Origin: CAZKYP01 sp964556885
GTDB taxonomy: Bacteria > Planctomycetota > Phycisphaerae > Sedimentisphaerales > Anaerobacaceae
DNA length: 17,574 bases
Direction: 5' to 3'
NCBI GenBank assembly: GCA_964556885.1
Contig: CAZKYP010000060.1
Coordinates: 1 to 17,574, forward strand
This document shows positions 1 through 7,442 of this stretch, in pieces (within the stretch, counting starts at the first letter, position 1; every line of letters begins with the position of its first letter). The translations under genes were made by a program, and so were the position numbers. Below the pieces are notes generated by a model that ran no database searches, was not told where the DNA came from, and worked only from the letters and a program-made list of their open reading frames with translations.

Positions 1-168
1 TAACAGGTCCTAAAAAAACATGGATTTACATCCTTTTTATTCCTGGGCTATTATCGGCTAAATACGATTCAGGCTTAATATACTTGCAATTTCGGTCAAT
101 CGAGTGTATAGGTTATTGGCATCGGATTATGTATTATACCGGTAAGATGTTTACAGTATGACCTTTAC

Positions 169-253
169 GGAGAGGTGTCGGAGTGGCTGATCGAGCCGGT
201 TTCGAAAACCGGTGTGCCTTTTGGTACCGCGGGTTCGAATCCCGCCCTCTCCG
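169..253 (+). tRNA. tRNA-Ser (anticodon CGA)
   Basis: An 85-nt class II tRNA cloverleaf can be drawn directly. The 7-bp acceptor stem is GGAGAGG (169-175) with CCTCTCC (246-252), and the discriminator is G253. The anticodon stem CCGGT/ACCGG (196-200/208-212) encloses the loop TTCGAAA with anticodon CGA at 203-205. The T-arm GCGGG-TTCGAAT-CCCGC spans 229-245. A long variable arm with a TTTT loop (about 213-228) marks the serine class. The 3' CCA is not encoded (TTT follows), so it must be added after transcription. It decodes UCG. It lies alone, 51 bp before the next gene, and I saw no repeat of its 3' end that would mark it as an integration site. Confidence 0.97.
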
Positions 254-304
254 TTTTATTTGCGGCCTGATGGGAATTAATGAAGGAAGATAGTTTTTAT
301 CATA

Positions 305-970
305 ATGGACTGCCGAGAAATCATCGAGAAACTTAAAGCCGAGGCTGATCCGGCAAAGGTGGCCGGTATGGCAAAATTCGGCATTAATTCGAAAAATACT
401 CTCGGAGTCAGCATTCCTTTTTTACGTAAAACAGCTAAAGAGATTGGTAAGGATCATTCGTTGGCGATGCAGCTCTGGGATTCCAGAATTCACGAAGCCT
501 GTATTCTGGCGGCTCTTGTCGAAAAACCGGGAATGGTGACCGAAAAACAGATCGAAAGCTGGGTTAAAGATTTCAATAGCTGGGATGTCTGCGATCAGGT
601 TTGCAGCAACCTTTTTGATAAGACTCCTTTTGCTTATACGAAGGCGATTGAGTGGTCAGGCAGCGATAGAGAATTTGTTAAGCGCGCCGGTTATGTATTG
701 ATGGCTTGTCTGGCGGTTCACGATAAAAAGGCGGAGGATAAGAAGTTCATGAAATTTTTCCCTTTGATTGTTAAAGGGGCGACCGATGAAAGAAATTTTG
801 TTAAAAAAGCGGTCAACTGGGCGTTACGACAGATAGGAAAACGAAACTCTAATTTGAACAGAGAGGCAGTTGAGACGGCTGAAAAGATTCAGTTGATTCC
901 GTTAAAAAGTGCGAGGTGGATAGCTTCGGATGCGCTTCGAGAATTTAAGCTTAAAAGCGGCAAATTATGA
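305..970 (+). CDS. DNA alkylation repair protein, AlkD-like HEAT-repeat family
   Basis: This 221-residue protein is of the COG4912 family (AlkD-like DNA glycosylases built of HEAT-like helical repeats), which removes alkylated bases from DNA in the cytoplasm. It is helical throughout, with no signal peptide or membrane segment. Family-type motifs are visible: NSWDVCD at 91-97, with W93 and D97 at the spacing of the tryptophan and catalytic aspartate of Bacillus AlkD (W109/D113); an arginine at 128 in KRAGYV; and NWALRQIGKR at 171-180, the most recognisable signature of the family. Length is normal for the family. The ATG at 305 has an AAGGAAGA sequence at 283-290, a little far upstream (14 nt). 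It stands between the tRNA and nadE, with 122 bp before nadE, so it is probably a separate unit. Exact base specificity cannot be read from the sequence. Confidence 0.88.
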   Translation: MDCREIIEKLKAEADPAKVAGMAKFGINSKNTLGVSIPFLRKTAKEIGKDHSLAMQLWDSRIHEACILAALVEKPGMVTEKQIESWVKDFNSWDVCDQVCSNLFDKTPFAYTKAIEWSGSDREFVKRAGYVLMACLAVHDKKAEDKKFMKFFPLIVKGATDERNFVKKAVNWALRQIGKRNSNLNREAVETAEKIQLIPLKSARWIASDALREFKLKSGKL

Positions 971-1092
971 TGGATTCTTACCGTTTTCTGATAAAATTAC
1001 TTTATGAAATGTCAGGGTTATAATCTGGTTATAACAATCAGAGATTAAGATTAGGTTGGAGAGAGAATTCTATAATTTAGGATTAAAACTTT

Positions 1093-2736
1093 ATGCGAGT
1101 GGCTTTAGGACAATTTAATGCTGTTGTGGGGGATTTGGCCGGGAATGCCGATAGGATGCGTGAAATCTATGCACGGGCAATTGAATCGAAGGTGGATTTA
1201 CTTGTCTTTCCAGAGTTGGCTCTGTGCGGCTATCCGCCTGAGGATTTGCTGCATAAAAGGCATTTTTTGGATGCCAATAAGCGGACGCTGGATAAACTCG
1301 CCGCGGATTGCCCGGATATGACCTTAATAGTTGGATTTGCCGGTTGCCGGGGGAGTGATAATTATAATTGTGCCGCTGTTATACAGGACGGCAGGATAAG
1401 CAGGATTTATCGAAAAGGTCGGTTGCCGAATTATGGTGTATTCGACGAACAAAGATATTTCGTGCCCGGAAACGAACCGGTAGTTATCAGTGTTTGCGGT
1501 ATAAATGTAGCTGTTACTATCTGCGCAGATATTTGGGAAATCGAGTGGCTTGAAGATTTTCTTAAAAGTACCGGTAAATTCCAGTTGATCGTTAACATCT
1601 CAGCTTCACCTTTTCGCATCGGTAAGATCGAAACGAGGGAGCAGGTTGTTAAAACCTGCGCAAAGAGATTCGACTGTGCTGTTGCGTATTGTAATCTTAT
1701 AGGTGGTCAGGATGAGCTGATTTTCGACGGCAGGAGCATGTTTGCCGATTCGACGGGTCGGACAAGAGTCAAGGCCCGAGCGTTCGAAGAGGATTTGATA
1801 ATTGCGGATGTATTAGCGACTGATGAAGCAGTGCAGATTGAACCGATGCAGCCCGCCGCTGAGCAGCCGAGAGACCTGCTTGATGAAGTCTATCAGGCGC
1901 TCGTGCTCGGAACGAGAGATTACACGCGGAAGAATGGTTTTAACAGGGTGTTGTTAGGTCTTAGCGGCGGTATAGATTCTTCCGTCACTGCGGCCGTTGC
2001 CGTTGCGGCCCTGGGTAAGGAAAATGTCGTCGGTATCACGATGCCTTCGAGGTTCAACAGCTCCGATACGATATCCGATGCCGAGAAGCTGGCGAAGAAT
2101 CTGGGTATCGAATTTCTCACCATACCGATAGAACCGGTACTAAATCAGTTCGACGAGTCTTTACGAAAAGCGCCGGGCTGGTGCAGTGAAGGTATAGCTT
2201 ATGAGAATTTACAGGCCAGGATCCGCGGAAGCATTCTTATGTCACTTAGTAATAGTGCCGGTTCCCTTGTATTGACGACCGGGAATAAAAGTGAAATAGC
2301 GGTCGGCTATTCGACTCTTTATGGTGACACTGCCGGCGGATTTGCAGTGATAAAGGATGTGCTGAAGACGGTTGTGTTTAAACTGGCCGGGCGTATAAAC
2401 GAATTGTTCGGCGGGGAAGTCATACCTGCAGAGGTTATTAACAGGCCACCGAGCGCCGAGTTAAAAGAAGACCAGAAAGACAGCGACTCGCTGCCGGATT
2501 ATGATTTGCTCGATGAGATCCTCAAAGGCTATGTCGAGCAGGACCAGTCGGCGAAGCAGCTTATCGAATCGGGCCTGCCGCAGGAGGTGGTCTATCGGGT
2601 AATTCGCCTGGTCGACCGTAATGAGTATAAAAGAAGACAATCGCCGCCCGGGGTTAAAATAACTCCAAAAGCCTTCGGCAAGGACCGGCGTTTGCCCATT
2701 ACAAATCATTACAATCCGTTTGCAGACGCGACTTAA
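1093..2736 (+). CDS. nadE: Glutamine-dependent NAD(+) synthetase
   Basis: This 547-residue two-domain enzyme performs the last step of NAD+ synthesis: ATP-dependent amidation of nicotinate adenine dinucleotide, using ammonia released from glutamine. The N-terminal nitrilase-type glutaminase domain (about 1-255) shows the full Glu-Lys-Cys triad: E41 in FPELALCGYPPE, K108 in YRKGRLPNYGVFDE, and C144 in VTICADIWE. The C-terminal synthetase domain (about 265-547) has the PP-loop ATP motif SGGIDSS at 291-297, the TTGNKSE segment at 395-401 and the RPPSAEL motif at 451-457. Length matches the bacterial glutamine-dependent form (about 540-580), unlike the short ammonia-dependent NadE. The ATG has AGGA at 1079-1082, 10 nt upstream. 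It is convergent with the next gene, and a hairpin plus T-run overlaps its stop codon. Confidence 0.97.
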   Translation: MRVALGQFNAVVGDLAGNADRMREIYARAIESKVDLLVFPELALCGYPPEDLLHKRHFLDANKRTLDKLAADCPDMTLIVGFAGCRGSDNYNCAAVIQDGRISRIYRKGRLPNYGVFDEQRYFVPGNEPVVISVCGINVAVTICADIWEIEWLEDFLKSTGKFQLIVNISASPFRIGKIETREQVVKTCAKRFDCAVAYCNLIGGQDELIFDGRSMFADSTGRTRVKARAFEEDLIIADVLATDEAVQIEPMQPAAEQPRDLLDEVYQALVLGTRDYTRKNGFNRVLLGLSGGIDSSVTAAVAVAALGKENVVGITMPSRFNSSDTISDAEKLAKNLGIEFLTIPIEPVLNQFDESLRKAPGWCSEGIAYENLQARIRGSILMSLSNSAGSLVLTTGNKSEIAVGYSTLYGDTAGGFAVIKDVLKTVVFKLAGRINELFGGEVIPAEVINRPPSAELKEDQKDSDSLPDYDLLDEILKGYVEQDQSAKQLIESGLPQEVVYRVIRLVDRNEYKRRQSPPGVKITPKAFGKDRRLPITNHYNPFADAT

Positions 2737-2765
2737 CCGTTTAATTCGTAGTTAAGTCTGTTTTT
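2730..2765 (+). terminator. Probable Rho-independent terminator of nadE
   Basis: A perfect 8-bp inverted repeat, GACTTAAC (2730-2737 or -2738 depending on end fraying) and GTTAAGTC (2751-2758), encloses a 12-13-nt AT-rich loop and is followed by TG and then TTTTT (2761-2765). The stem includes the nadE stop codon (TAA, 2734-2736). It has only three G-C pairs, so it is weak by GC content. The T-run lies only on the plus-strand side, so it would serve nadE and not the convergent gene ending at 2771. Confidence 0.45.
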
Positions 2766-2770
2766 GCTTA

Positions 2771-3991
2771 TTACCGTACAGTTAGCGCATCTGCAATGGC
2801 TCTGCCGAACTGCGTGGCCGCCTGCGGACCCGTAGCGGTTATGATGTATCTTTCCCGCTCGACGGGCGCTCCGGTATATATTGCTCCCGCTTGTATAAGT
2901 ATTGCCCGTTCACTCAAAAAGCTGGTAGCGCGTACGCCGTTCAACACTCCGGCGTTTGCCAGCAGTGACGGCGCCACACCTATTGCTCCAAGGACCTTTC
3001 CCTTGCGAACAGTCTCTGTGATAATATTCGCAATTAAAGGTTTGCCTGCGTACTCAATTGTCCCAGCACCGGTGACGAAGATTATTGCATCGAAATCGTC
3101 GACATTCAACTGGTCGATGAGGATTCCTGCTTCTGCAGGGATACCTGCCACACCTCTGATAATCCCCGTTCTCGGAGCCACAATCACCGTTTCTATCTGG
3201 GCCGCATCGAGTACGCGTTTGGTCTGGAATAGCTCATCTTCCTGGAAGTTTCCGCTGGCAATAATTAATGCTGCTTTCTTGCCGGCGCTTGTTGTCTGTT
3301 CCGATGTTGTTTCACCTGTTTCCTGTCCTGCCGGGTAGCCGACGAAGATCAGGTATAGTGCATCCGTCCCCCTGTTCAGGCCGCATATTTTACCCACTTC
3401 TCTTGTGTCGAAATCACCAACCGCCACAGAACCCAAATTCAGGCAGACAGCCTGTAATTGAATGTTCTGGGCGATGCGTCCGACCTCAATCGACAGATTT
3501 GTCCGTGCCTTGCCACCGAGCCGTGAAGCCAGTGCCCTTGTATTACCGGCTAAAATAATACTGCAACCGGCTCCGGTGATAGGTTCCTGTCTTGATACAT
3601 TTATCTCGAGCGGACTGCGTATGTCCTGGTTCGAGGTCTGTTCGATGCTGTGGTCGGTCGGGCGATAGACAAATGTGCCCTCGTCTGTGGCAAAGATTAA
3701 TTCCACGGGGTAAGCCGAGGCTTCCGATAGTGCCGTTCGCAGGCCCCTTGCCTGGTCGATTATTCCCTGGCCGGCCCATGCTAATTGGCCGATTAGATTG
3801 CGATTTAGCGATTGGCCGGTGAACCGGCGTACGATTTGCTGTTTGGCTAATGCTTCTTCGAATTTTAATGCACTGTTCGCTTCGGGTTCTGTTAGCTGGA
3901 TTATCTGGCGTGTAAATCTGGCTCTGCGCTGGCCGAAGCAGATGACCGAAAAAACGGCTATAAATAAACAAAGAATTGTCAGGCGTTTCAT
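2771..3991 (-). CDS. Secreted SagB-type nitroreductase / DJ-1-PfpI domain fusion lacking the DJ-1 cysteine
   Basis: This 406-residue protein has a signal peptide: MKR, a hydrophobic stretch at about 4-17, and likely cleavage near G20/Q21. C18 does not sit in a good lipobox. Residues 44-222 resemble the SagB-type nitroreductase-like domain: IVRRFTGQSLNRNLIGQLAWAG near 53-74, VGRIAQNIQLQAVCLNLGSV at 170-189, and LYLIFVGYPAG at 212-222. Residues 238-404 resemble the DJ-1/PfpI fold: AALIIASGNFQEDE at 240-253, FDAIIFVTGAG at 300-310, and VLGAIGVAPSLLANAGVLNG at 333-352. At the nucleophile elbow the usual AIC(H/G)GP reads AIGVAP, so the catalytic cysteine is replaced by G338. A strong Shine-Dalgarno GGAGG (4001-4005, minus strand) lies 9 nt before the ATG. 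SagB-like domains bind FMN in known members. Here the role is unknown, and the protein would act outside the cytoplasm, where FMN supply is uncertain. Confidence 0.75.
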   Translation of the reverse strand: MKRLTILCLFIAVFSVICFGQRRARFTRQIIQLTEPEANSALKFEEALAKQQIVRRFTGQSLNRNLIGQLAWAGQGIIDQARGLRTALSEASAYPVELIFATDEGTFVYRPTDHSIEQTSNQDIRSPLEINVSRQEPITGAGCSIILAGNTRALASRLGGKARTNLSIEVGRIAQNIQLQAVCLNLGSVAVGDFDTREVGKICGLNRGTDALYLIFVGYPAGQETGETTSEQTTSAGKKAALIIASGNFQEDELFQTKRVLDAAQIETVIVAPRTGIIRGVAGIPAEAGILIDQLNVDDFDAIIFVTGAGTIEYAGKPLIANIITETVRKGKVLGAIGVAPSLLANAGVLNGVRATSFLSERAILIQAGAIYTGAPVERERYIITATGPQAATQFGRAIADALTVR

Positions 3992-4027
3992 GTTATAAAT
4001 CCTCCAAATCAGGTTTTCAGGTAAAGA

Positions 4028-4055
4028 ATCAAACGAATTATTTTCTGCTTGTCAA
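4028..4055 (-). promoter_or_regulatory. Candidate sigma-70-type promoter of the SagB/DJ-1 fusion gene
   Basis: On the minus strand a perfect -35 box TTGACA (4055-4050) is followed after 16 bp by TTTGAT (4033-4028), a 4/6 match to the -10 consensus. The predicted transcript start near 4021 would leave a leader of about 30 nt carrying the GGAGG Shine-Dalgarno at 4005-4001. This is the only convincing promoter pair I found in the 3992-4228 divergent region. Confidence 0.4.
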
Positions 4056-4079
4056 TGCCTCTATATTACACATTTAGCT

Positions 4080-4091
4080 TGGGATTTCCCA
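4080..4091. promoter_or_regulatory. Small dyad in the divergent intergenic region, possible operator
   Basis: TGGGA-TT-TCCCA is a perfect 5-bp inverted repeat with a 2-bp centre. It lies about 25 bp upstream of the -35 box at 4050-4055 (minus strand), a place where a regulator could bind. It is short enough to be chance. The rest of the 3992-4228 spacer is AT-rich and shows no gene. Confidence 0.2.
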
Positions 4092-4166
4092 GATTAAACT
4101 TTATTTTTCGTTCGATACTTTGTATATTTCTCCGCACATATAGAGATTGTTGTGTTGTTGAATGTT

Positions 4167-4187
4167 AACAGCTCGAAAAGAGCTGTT
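4167..4187 (+). other. Perfect 8-bp stem-loop in the leader of the VanZ-like gene
   Basis: AACAGCTC (4167-4174), GAAAA loop (4175-4179) and GAGCTGTT (4180-4187) form a perfect 8-bp stem with a 5-nt purine loop. It ends 41 nt before the ATG at 4229. Only TTTAT follows, so it is a poor terminator. It could be a leader hairpin or a dyad bound by a regulator. The pairing is plain in the sequence; any function is inference. Confidence 0.35.
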
Positions 4188-4228
4188 TATCGTCTTCCTG
4201 TTACGAATCCCTTATATGGATTATCTTA

Positions 4229-4987
4229 ATGGCTTTAACATTGCGACGAAAAGTGACGATAATATTACTGGCTTTATATTGGCCGGGTTTGTTTACTCTT
4301 GCGCACATACCCATCCCCCATTTGGTTCGACAGGCAGGTGTTTCTGATAAGGGTGTTCATTTTCTTTCGTGCCTGATTTTGGTATTGCTTCTGTGGTTTT
4401 CAATCAGTTTCGACCGTAAAGTGGATTGGCGCCGGGCAAGAGGATGGCTGGTATTTTGTCTGTTGGTTTTATACAGCGTCTTTGACGAATTATCCCAGGA
4501 TTATGTTGGGCGAAACTGTGATATTATGGATCTTGTTTTGGATGTTGCCGGTACACTTACCGGGTTGCTTTTATTTTCATTTTTTACTTTTTGGCCGTCG
4601 GCCCTGCTGGTGACGGGCATAGTTATATTCGGTATAACGAATATAACACGAGTGAATCTGGCGGATATGATGCCGATTGTGAGTGCCGCGTTTCATTTGT
4701 CGGCCTATGGCGTTTTCACTGTATTATGGATTATCAATATGCGTCTTTTTCGGCCTGTGCGGGTCCTCAAAATAAGGTGGCTGTTATCCGCACTGATTGT
4801 ACCGATTGTTTTTTTATTAACCGTTAAAATATTTTCCTTATTTCTCGGCCGGGTCTTTGATGTGCTCGATGTAATCATTTCCATCGGAGCGATAGTGATT
4901 GTTACCGGCGTTGTTTTTTTGCCGTCTTTGTATCACAAGACGACAATAACTAAATACAGGACAGGACCCGAGCCTGCCCAGGATTAA
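4229..4987 (+). CDS. VanZ-like membrane protein with two tandem VanZ-type halves
   Basis: This 252-residue polytopic membrane protein has about seven or eight hydrophobic segments. The first half fits the VanZ-like family: DKGVHF at 40-45, VFDELSQ at 84-90, GR at 94-95, D98 and D101 in CDIMDLVLDVAGTLTG. The second half repeats the layout: FH at 155-156 with AYGVFTVLW, GR at 207-208, then D211 and D214 in FDVLDVIISIGAIVIVTG. The GR-to-Asp spacing is identical in both halves, but the D86-E87 pair and Q90 have no counterpart in the second. The VanZ family is named for a teicoplanin-resistance protein, but most members have no known function, so no role is assigned. GGA at 4218-4220 is a weak ribosome site. 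Its stop is 4 bp from the convergent stop at 4992. Confidence 0.72.
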   Translation: MALTLRRKVTIILLALYWPGLFTLAHIPIPHLVRQAGVSDKGVHFLSCLILVLLLWFSISFDRKVDWRRARGWLVFCLLVLYSVFDELSQDYVGRNCDIMDLVLDVAGTLTGLLLFSFFTFWPSALLVTGIVIFGITNITRVNLADMMPIVSAAFHLSAYGVFTVLWIINMRLFRPVRVLKIRWLLSALIVPIVFLLTVKIFSLFLGRVFDVLDVIISIGAIVIVTGVVFLPSLYHKTTITKYRTGPEPAQD

Positions 4988-4991
4988 TATG

Positions 4992-6227
4992 TTAATTTGC
5001 GGTTTCCAGGTTTTTCCTGAATGGCCTGTATAACGGGTCACCTACCAACAGCAATTGCCATGAGTTGAATGGATTCGTTCGATAATATGCTTCGACGAGA
5101 CAGTTTCCATCGTATAATTGCCCGAAGAAGTCCCGCGGTCGGGGAAATGCGTGCAAATATGGCTCGGATACCGCGCCTAATGTTGCGGCTATACCGTCTT
5201 TTAGCATGGCAGGGCACCATTGGCTGCTGTTCGGGTCGCGAAGTGCGAACGCTTCAAAACTTGCAATATGAAAACCAACAGCGCCGTCGACGAAATCAAA
5301 GGCGTCTATATATTTCGACAGGCTGTACCAGCCGCAATAGATAGCTGTTTGTGGGCATGAGCCCGGAGCGAAAAGCTCGGAGGTTTGCTCTTTTTTTACG
5401 GTTAAATCAGTTTTCACTTCGGTAAGTAAAGCCATATCCAACAGAGACTGGTCATAAATCCCATACATATCTTTCTGGTTTTGGATTCCGCGTGAATCTA
5501 TATATGCGTTGCCGTGTAAGCCTGTTTTTTCCGTGGATATTGATTTGTCTATCAATCCGCGGATGATGTCCTCGCTCGGCCCGTCGAGACGGCAGACCAT
5601 CAGCGTATTGATATCAGTATACCCGTATCCGGTCATAAGTCTGTTCGGCTGCCATCGGTATAATTCATAGTTTTCGAATAATACCATTGATAGCTCGCTG
5701 TCTACAGATGCGTTTGTTTCTCTGCCGGTGATGAGATTGATTTGATATTGCAGTCTGGCTATTTTCGTTTCGATTATTTTTTTGTTTTCAGGGGGCTCAT
5801 TTTGTTCCGGTGTCTCGAGCTTTTTCTTTTCCTGCTCGATGAGTTTTTCCAATTGTTTCAGGTCGCTTTCTTTGCCTTCTAATTGTCCGCGTGCACCTAC
5901 CATGATCGGTACACCGTATGTTGTCAGCAGGCATTTGACTTTTCCATCAAACTGGCGGCCGGTCAGTCTGCTTCGCAGTGGCCCGGCGAGCCTTCTCTCG
6001 TAATCTTCTCTGCTTATTATTGTTCTGGAAACATGTCCCAGCGGCCATGCGACGATGTTGTCGATCGGCACCCCTCGCTTTTCGCAATAGTACTGGGCGA
6101 TGGATAAAGAGGCGTGAACCTCACTGTTGGCTATTATGACAATTTCGTTCGGTTCCAGTGACAATGCTGTTCCGCAGCAAAGTATACACAGTAATACAAT
6201 CATCATGAATTCAATGGGTGTTTTCAA
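4992..6227 (-). CDS. TIGR03790-family secreted protein of unknown function (TTG start)
   Basis: This 411-residue protein resembles the uncharacterised TIGR03790 family, seen in planctomycetes and some other environmental phyla. The best family-like motif is near the C-terminus: NPFNSWQLLLVGDPLYRPF at 385-403. The N-terminus is a signal peptide (hydrophobic about 8-21, probable cleavage ALS/LEP near residue 23). A charged, probably coiled-coil insert lies at about 115-168 (LKQLEKLIEQEKKKLE and following). The start chosen is TTG at 6227, because GGAGG (6239-6235) sits 7 nt before it and it gives a clean signal peptide. An upstream start at 6299 would add a charged non-signal leader and overlap the preceding gene. 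It follows the KamA-like gene by 22 bp, so the two are probably co-transcribed. The molecular function is unknown. Confidence 0.8.
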   Translation of the reverse strand: MKTPIEFMMIVLLCILCCGTALSLEPNEIVIIANSEVHASLSIAQYYCEKRGVPIDNIVAWPLGHVSRTIISREDYERRLAGPLRSRLTGRQFDGKVKCLLTTYGVPIMVGARGQLEGKESDLKQLEKLIEQEKKKLETPEQNEPPENKKIIETKIARLQYQINLITGRETNASVDSELSMVLFENYELYRWQPNRLMTGYGYTDINTLMVCRLDGPSEDIIRGLIDKSISTEKTGLHGNAYIDSRGIQNQKDMYGIYDQSLLDMALLTEVKTDLTVKKEQTSELFAPGSCPQTAIYCGWYSLSKYIDAFDFVDGAVGFHIASFEAFALRDPNSSQWCPAMLKDGIAATLGAVSEPYLHAFPRPRDFFGQLYDGNCLVEAYYRTNPFNSWQLLLVGDPLYRPFRKNLETAN

Positions 6228-6234
6228 AATCTTT

Positions 6235-6239
6235 CCTCC
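6235..6239 (-). promoter_or_regulatory. Ribosome binding site that decides the TTG start of the TIGR03790 gene
   Basis: GGAGG (with flanks CGGAGGAAAG) on the minus strand, 7 nt before TTG at 6227-6225. The tandem ATG codons further in are too far away and would cut into the signal peptide. Confidence 0.7.
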
Positions 6240-6249
6240 GACTTTGTTT

Positions 6250-7404
6250 CTATTGCGGTCCGTATGATCTGTATGGCAGTTCGGCCGGATAATCCTCAAT
6301 CATTTCAATATAATCATCGAGCCAGCAGGCGTTGGGATTGCTGGCCAGAATCAGGAAACTGCCGCTGTTGTTGTCATTGGCCGCTCTGTGATATTTAAAG
6401 TATACCAAATCTTCCGTTTTGCCGATGATTTCGATTTTGCCGGTCGAGTGTGACATTACGAACCGGGCTCGTTTCGCCAGGCCGGAAACAAGTGCTTTGG
6501 CCTGTTCGATGATTTCATAACCCTGTTCGATTGGTACTGTGAAAGTTTTATTTCCCACTGCCGGCCGACACTGAAAGATATAATAGGGGACGACGCCGAT
6601 AAAGGATAATTGGGCAAGGAGTTCCGCCAGAACTTGGGGTTTGGAGTTTACACCTTTTATAAGCGGCATCTGATTGGATATAATTGCACCTGCTTTTTGC
6701 AGCAGGCCGACGGCCTCGACGGCCGCGTTCGTTAATTCCCGCGGGTGAATGAAGTGGGTCATTATGTATATTTTCTTCTTGTCATTGCTGTATTTATTTA
6801 TCATTTCGGCCAGGGCCGGTTGTTCTATAATTCGATGCGGATTGAAGGCGGGGACTTTTGTCCCGATTCTAATTATTCGGACATGTTCGATTTCGTTCAG
6901 TTGCCGAAGGATTTCCTCAAGTTTCGAAGGATGCAATATAAGAGGGTCTCCTCCCGTTAATAACACGTTTGTTATCTCTCGATGTTGTTTTATATATTCC
7001 ATGGCTGCGGGCAGGTCTTTTAGACACTCTTTTTGTGAATCGATGAATACACGTTTACGAAAGCAGTAACGACAAATTCCGCCACAGGAATTGCTCACGA
7101 GCAACAGTACGGTGGAATTATATTTATGCTCCATTCCCGGTATTACGGTATACGTTTCTTCATTCGATGGATCAAGCCGGCCCCATTCTTCGAGTTCGTC
7201 CCCGGAAGGAATTATGGCTCTGCGTATCGGGTCTTCGGGGTCGTTCCAGTTAATCAGTGACAAATAATAATCGTTGCTGCGAAAGGCGAATTTTTCAGTG
7301 ACAGTCCTGATTTCCGCGCATTCATCCTCGCTTAGCTGTCTACTCCCGGCGCTGGTTTCGAGGACATATTGCTTCAACTGATCTATTGTTGTCAGATATT
7401 TCAT
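6250..7404 (-). CDS. KamA-family radical SAM aminomutase, substrate probably not lysine
   Basis: This 384-residue protein (from ATG 7404) belongs to the lysine 2,3-aminomutase (KamA) family of radical SAM, PLP-dependent enzymes. The cluster motif CGGICRYC holds C107, C111 and C114 (CxxxCxxC). NVLLTGGDPLIL (146-157) is the SAM-binding GGDP strand. K323 in HSTGKIEI aligns with the PLP lysine of the Clostridium enzyme. The two aspartates that hold the lysine side chain there (D293 in QCD, D330 in VVDAP) align with R280 in FQCRP and S318 in FVMSH, so lysine is unlikely. No AblB-type acetyltransferase or EpmA is nearby. An alternative TTG start at 7446 would overlap the stop of the preceding gene (7443). 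I prefer the ATG because MKYLTTIDQL looks like a family N-terminus. It lies between a sugar-phosphate transferase and the TIGR03790 gene in one probable operon. Confidence 0.85.
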   Translation of the reverse strand: MKYLTTIDQLKQYVLETSAGSRQLSEDECAEIRTVTEKFAFRSNDYYLSLINWNDPEDPIRRAIIPSGDELEEWGRLDPSNEETYTVIPGMEHKYNSTVLLLVSNSCGGICRYCFRKRVFIDSQKECLKDLPAAMEYIKQHREITNVLLTGGDPLILHPSKLEEILRQLNEIEHVRIIRIGTKVPAFNPHRIIEQPALAEMINKYSNDKKKIYIMTHFIHPRELTNAAVEAVGLLQKAGAIISNQMPLIKGVNSKPQVLAELLAQLSFIGVVPYYIFQCRPAVGNKTFTVPIEQGYEIIEQAKALVSGLAKRARFVMSHSTGKIEIIGKTEDLVYFKYHRAANDNNSGSFLILASNPNACWLDDYIEMIEDYPAELPYRSYGPQ

Positions 7405-7442
7405 ACGAATCTCGTTTCCCAACCCGGATAGTAGTCGAGAGT

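Noticed and set aside
169..253. tRNA-Ser as an integration site for a mobile element
   Set aside because: No integrase, no direct repeat of the tRNA 3' end and no mobile genes were seen in the window.
1071..1076. Perfect TATAAT upstream of nadE
   Set aside because: A start about 7 bp downstream would leave a leader too short to hold the AGGA at 1079-1082, and no -35 box lies at the right distance.
2796..3338. A 180-codon open frame on the plus strand opposite the SagB/DJ-1 gene
   Set aside because: The minus-strand gene has a strong ribosome site, promoter candidate, signal peptide and two recognisable domains; the plus-strand frame has none.
2771..3991. Lipoprotein signal in the SagB/DJ-1 protein (Cys at residue 18)
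   Set aside because: The residues before C18 are SVI, which does not fit the lipobox; a type I cleavage near residue 20 is more likely.
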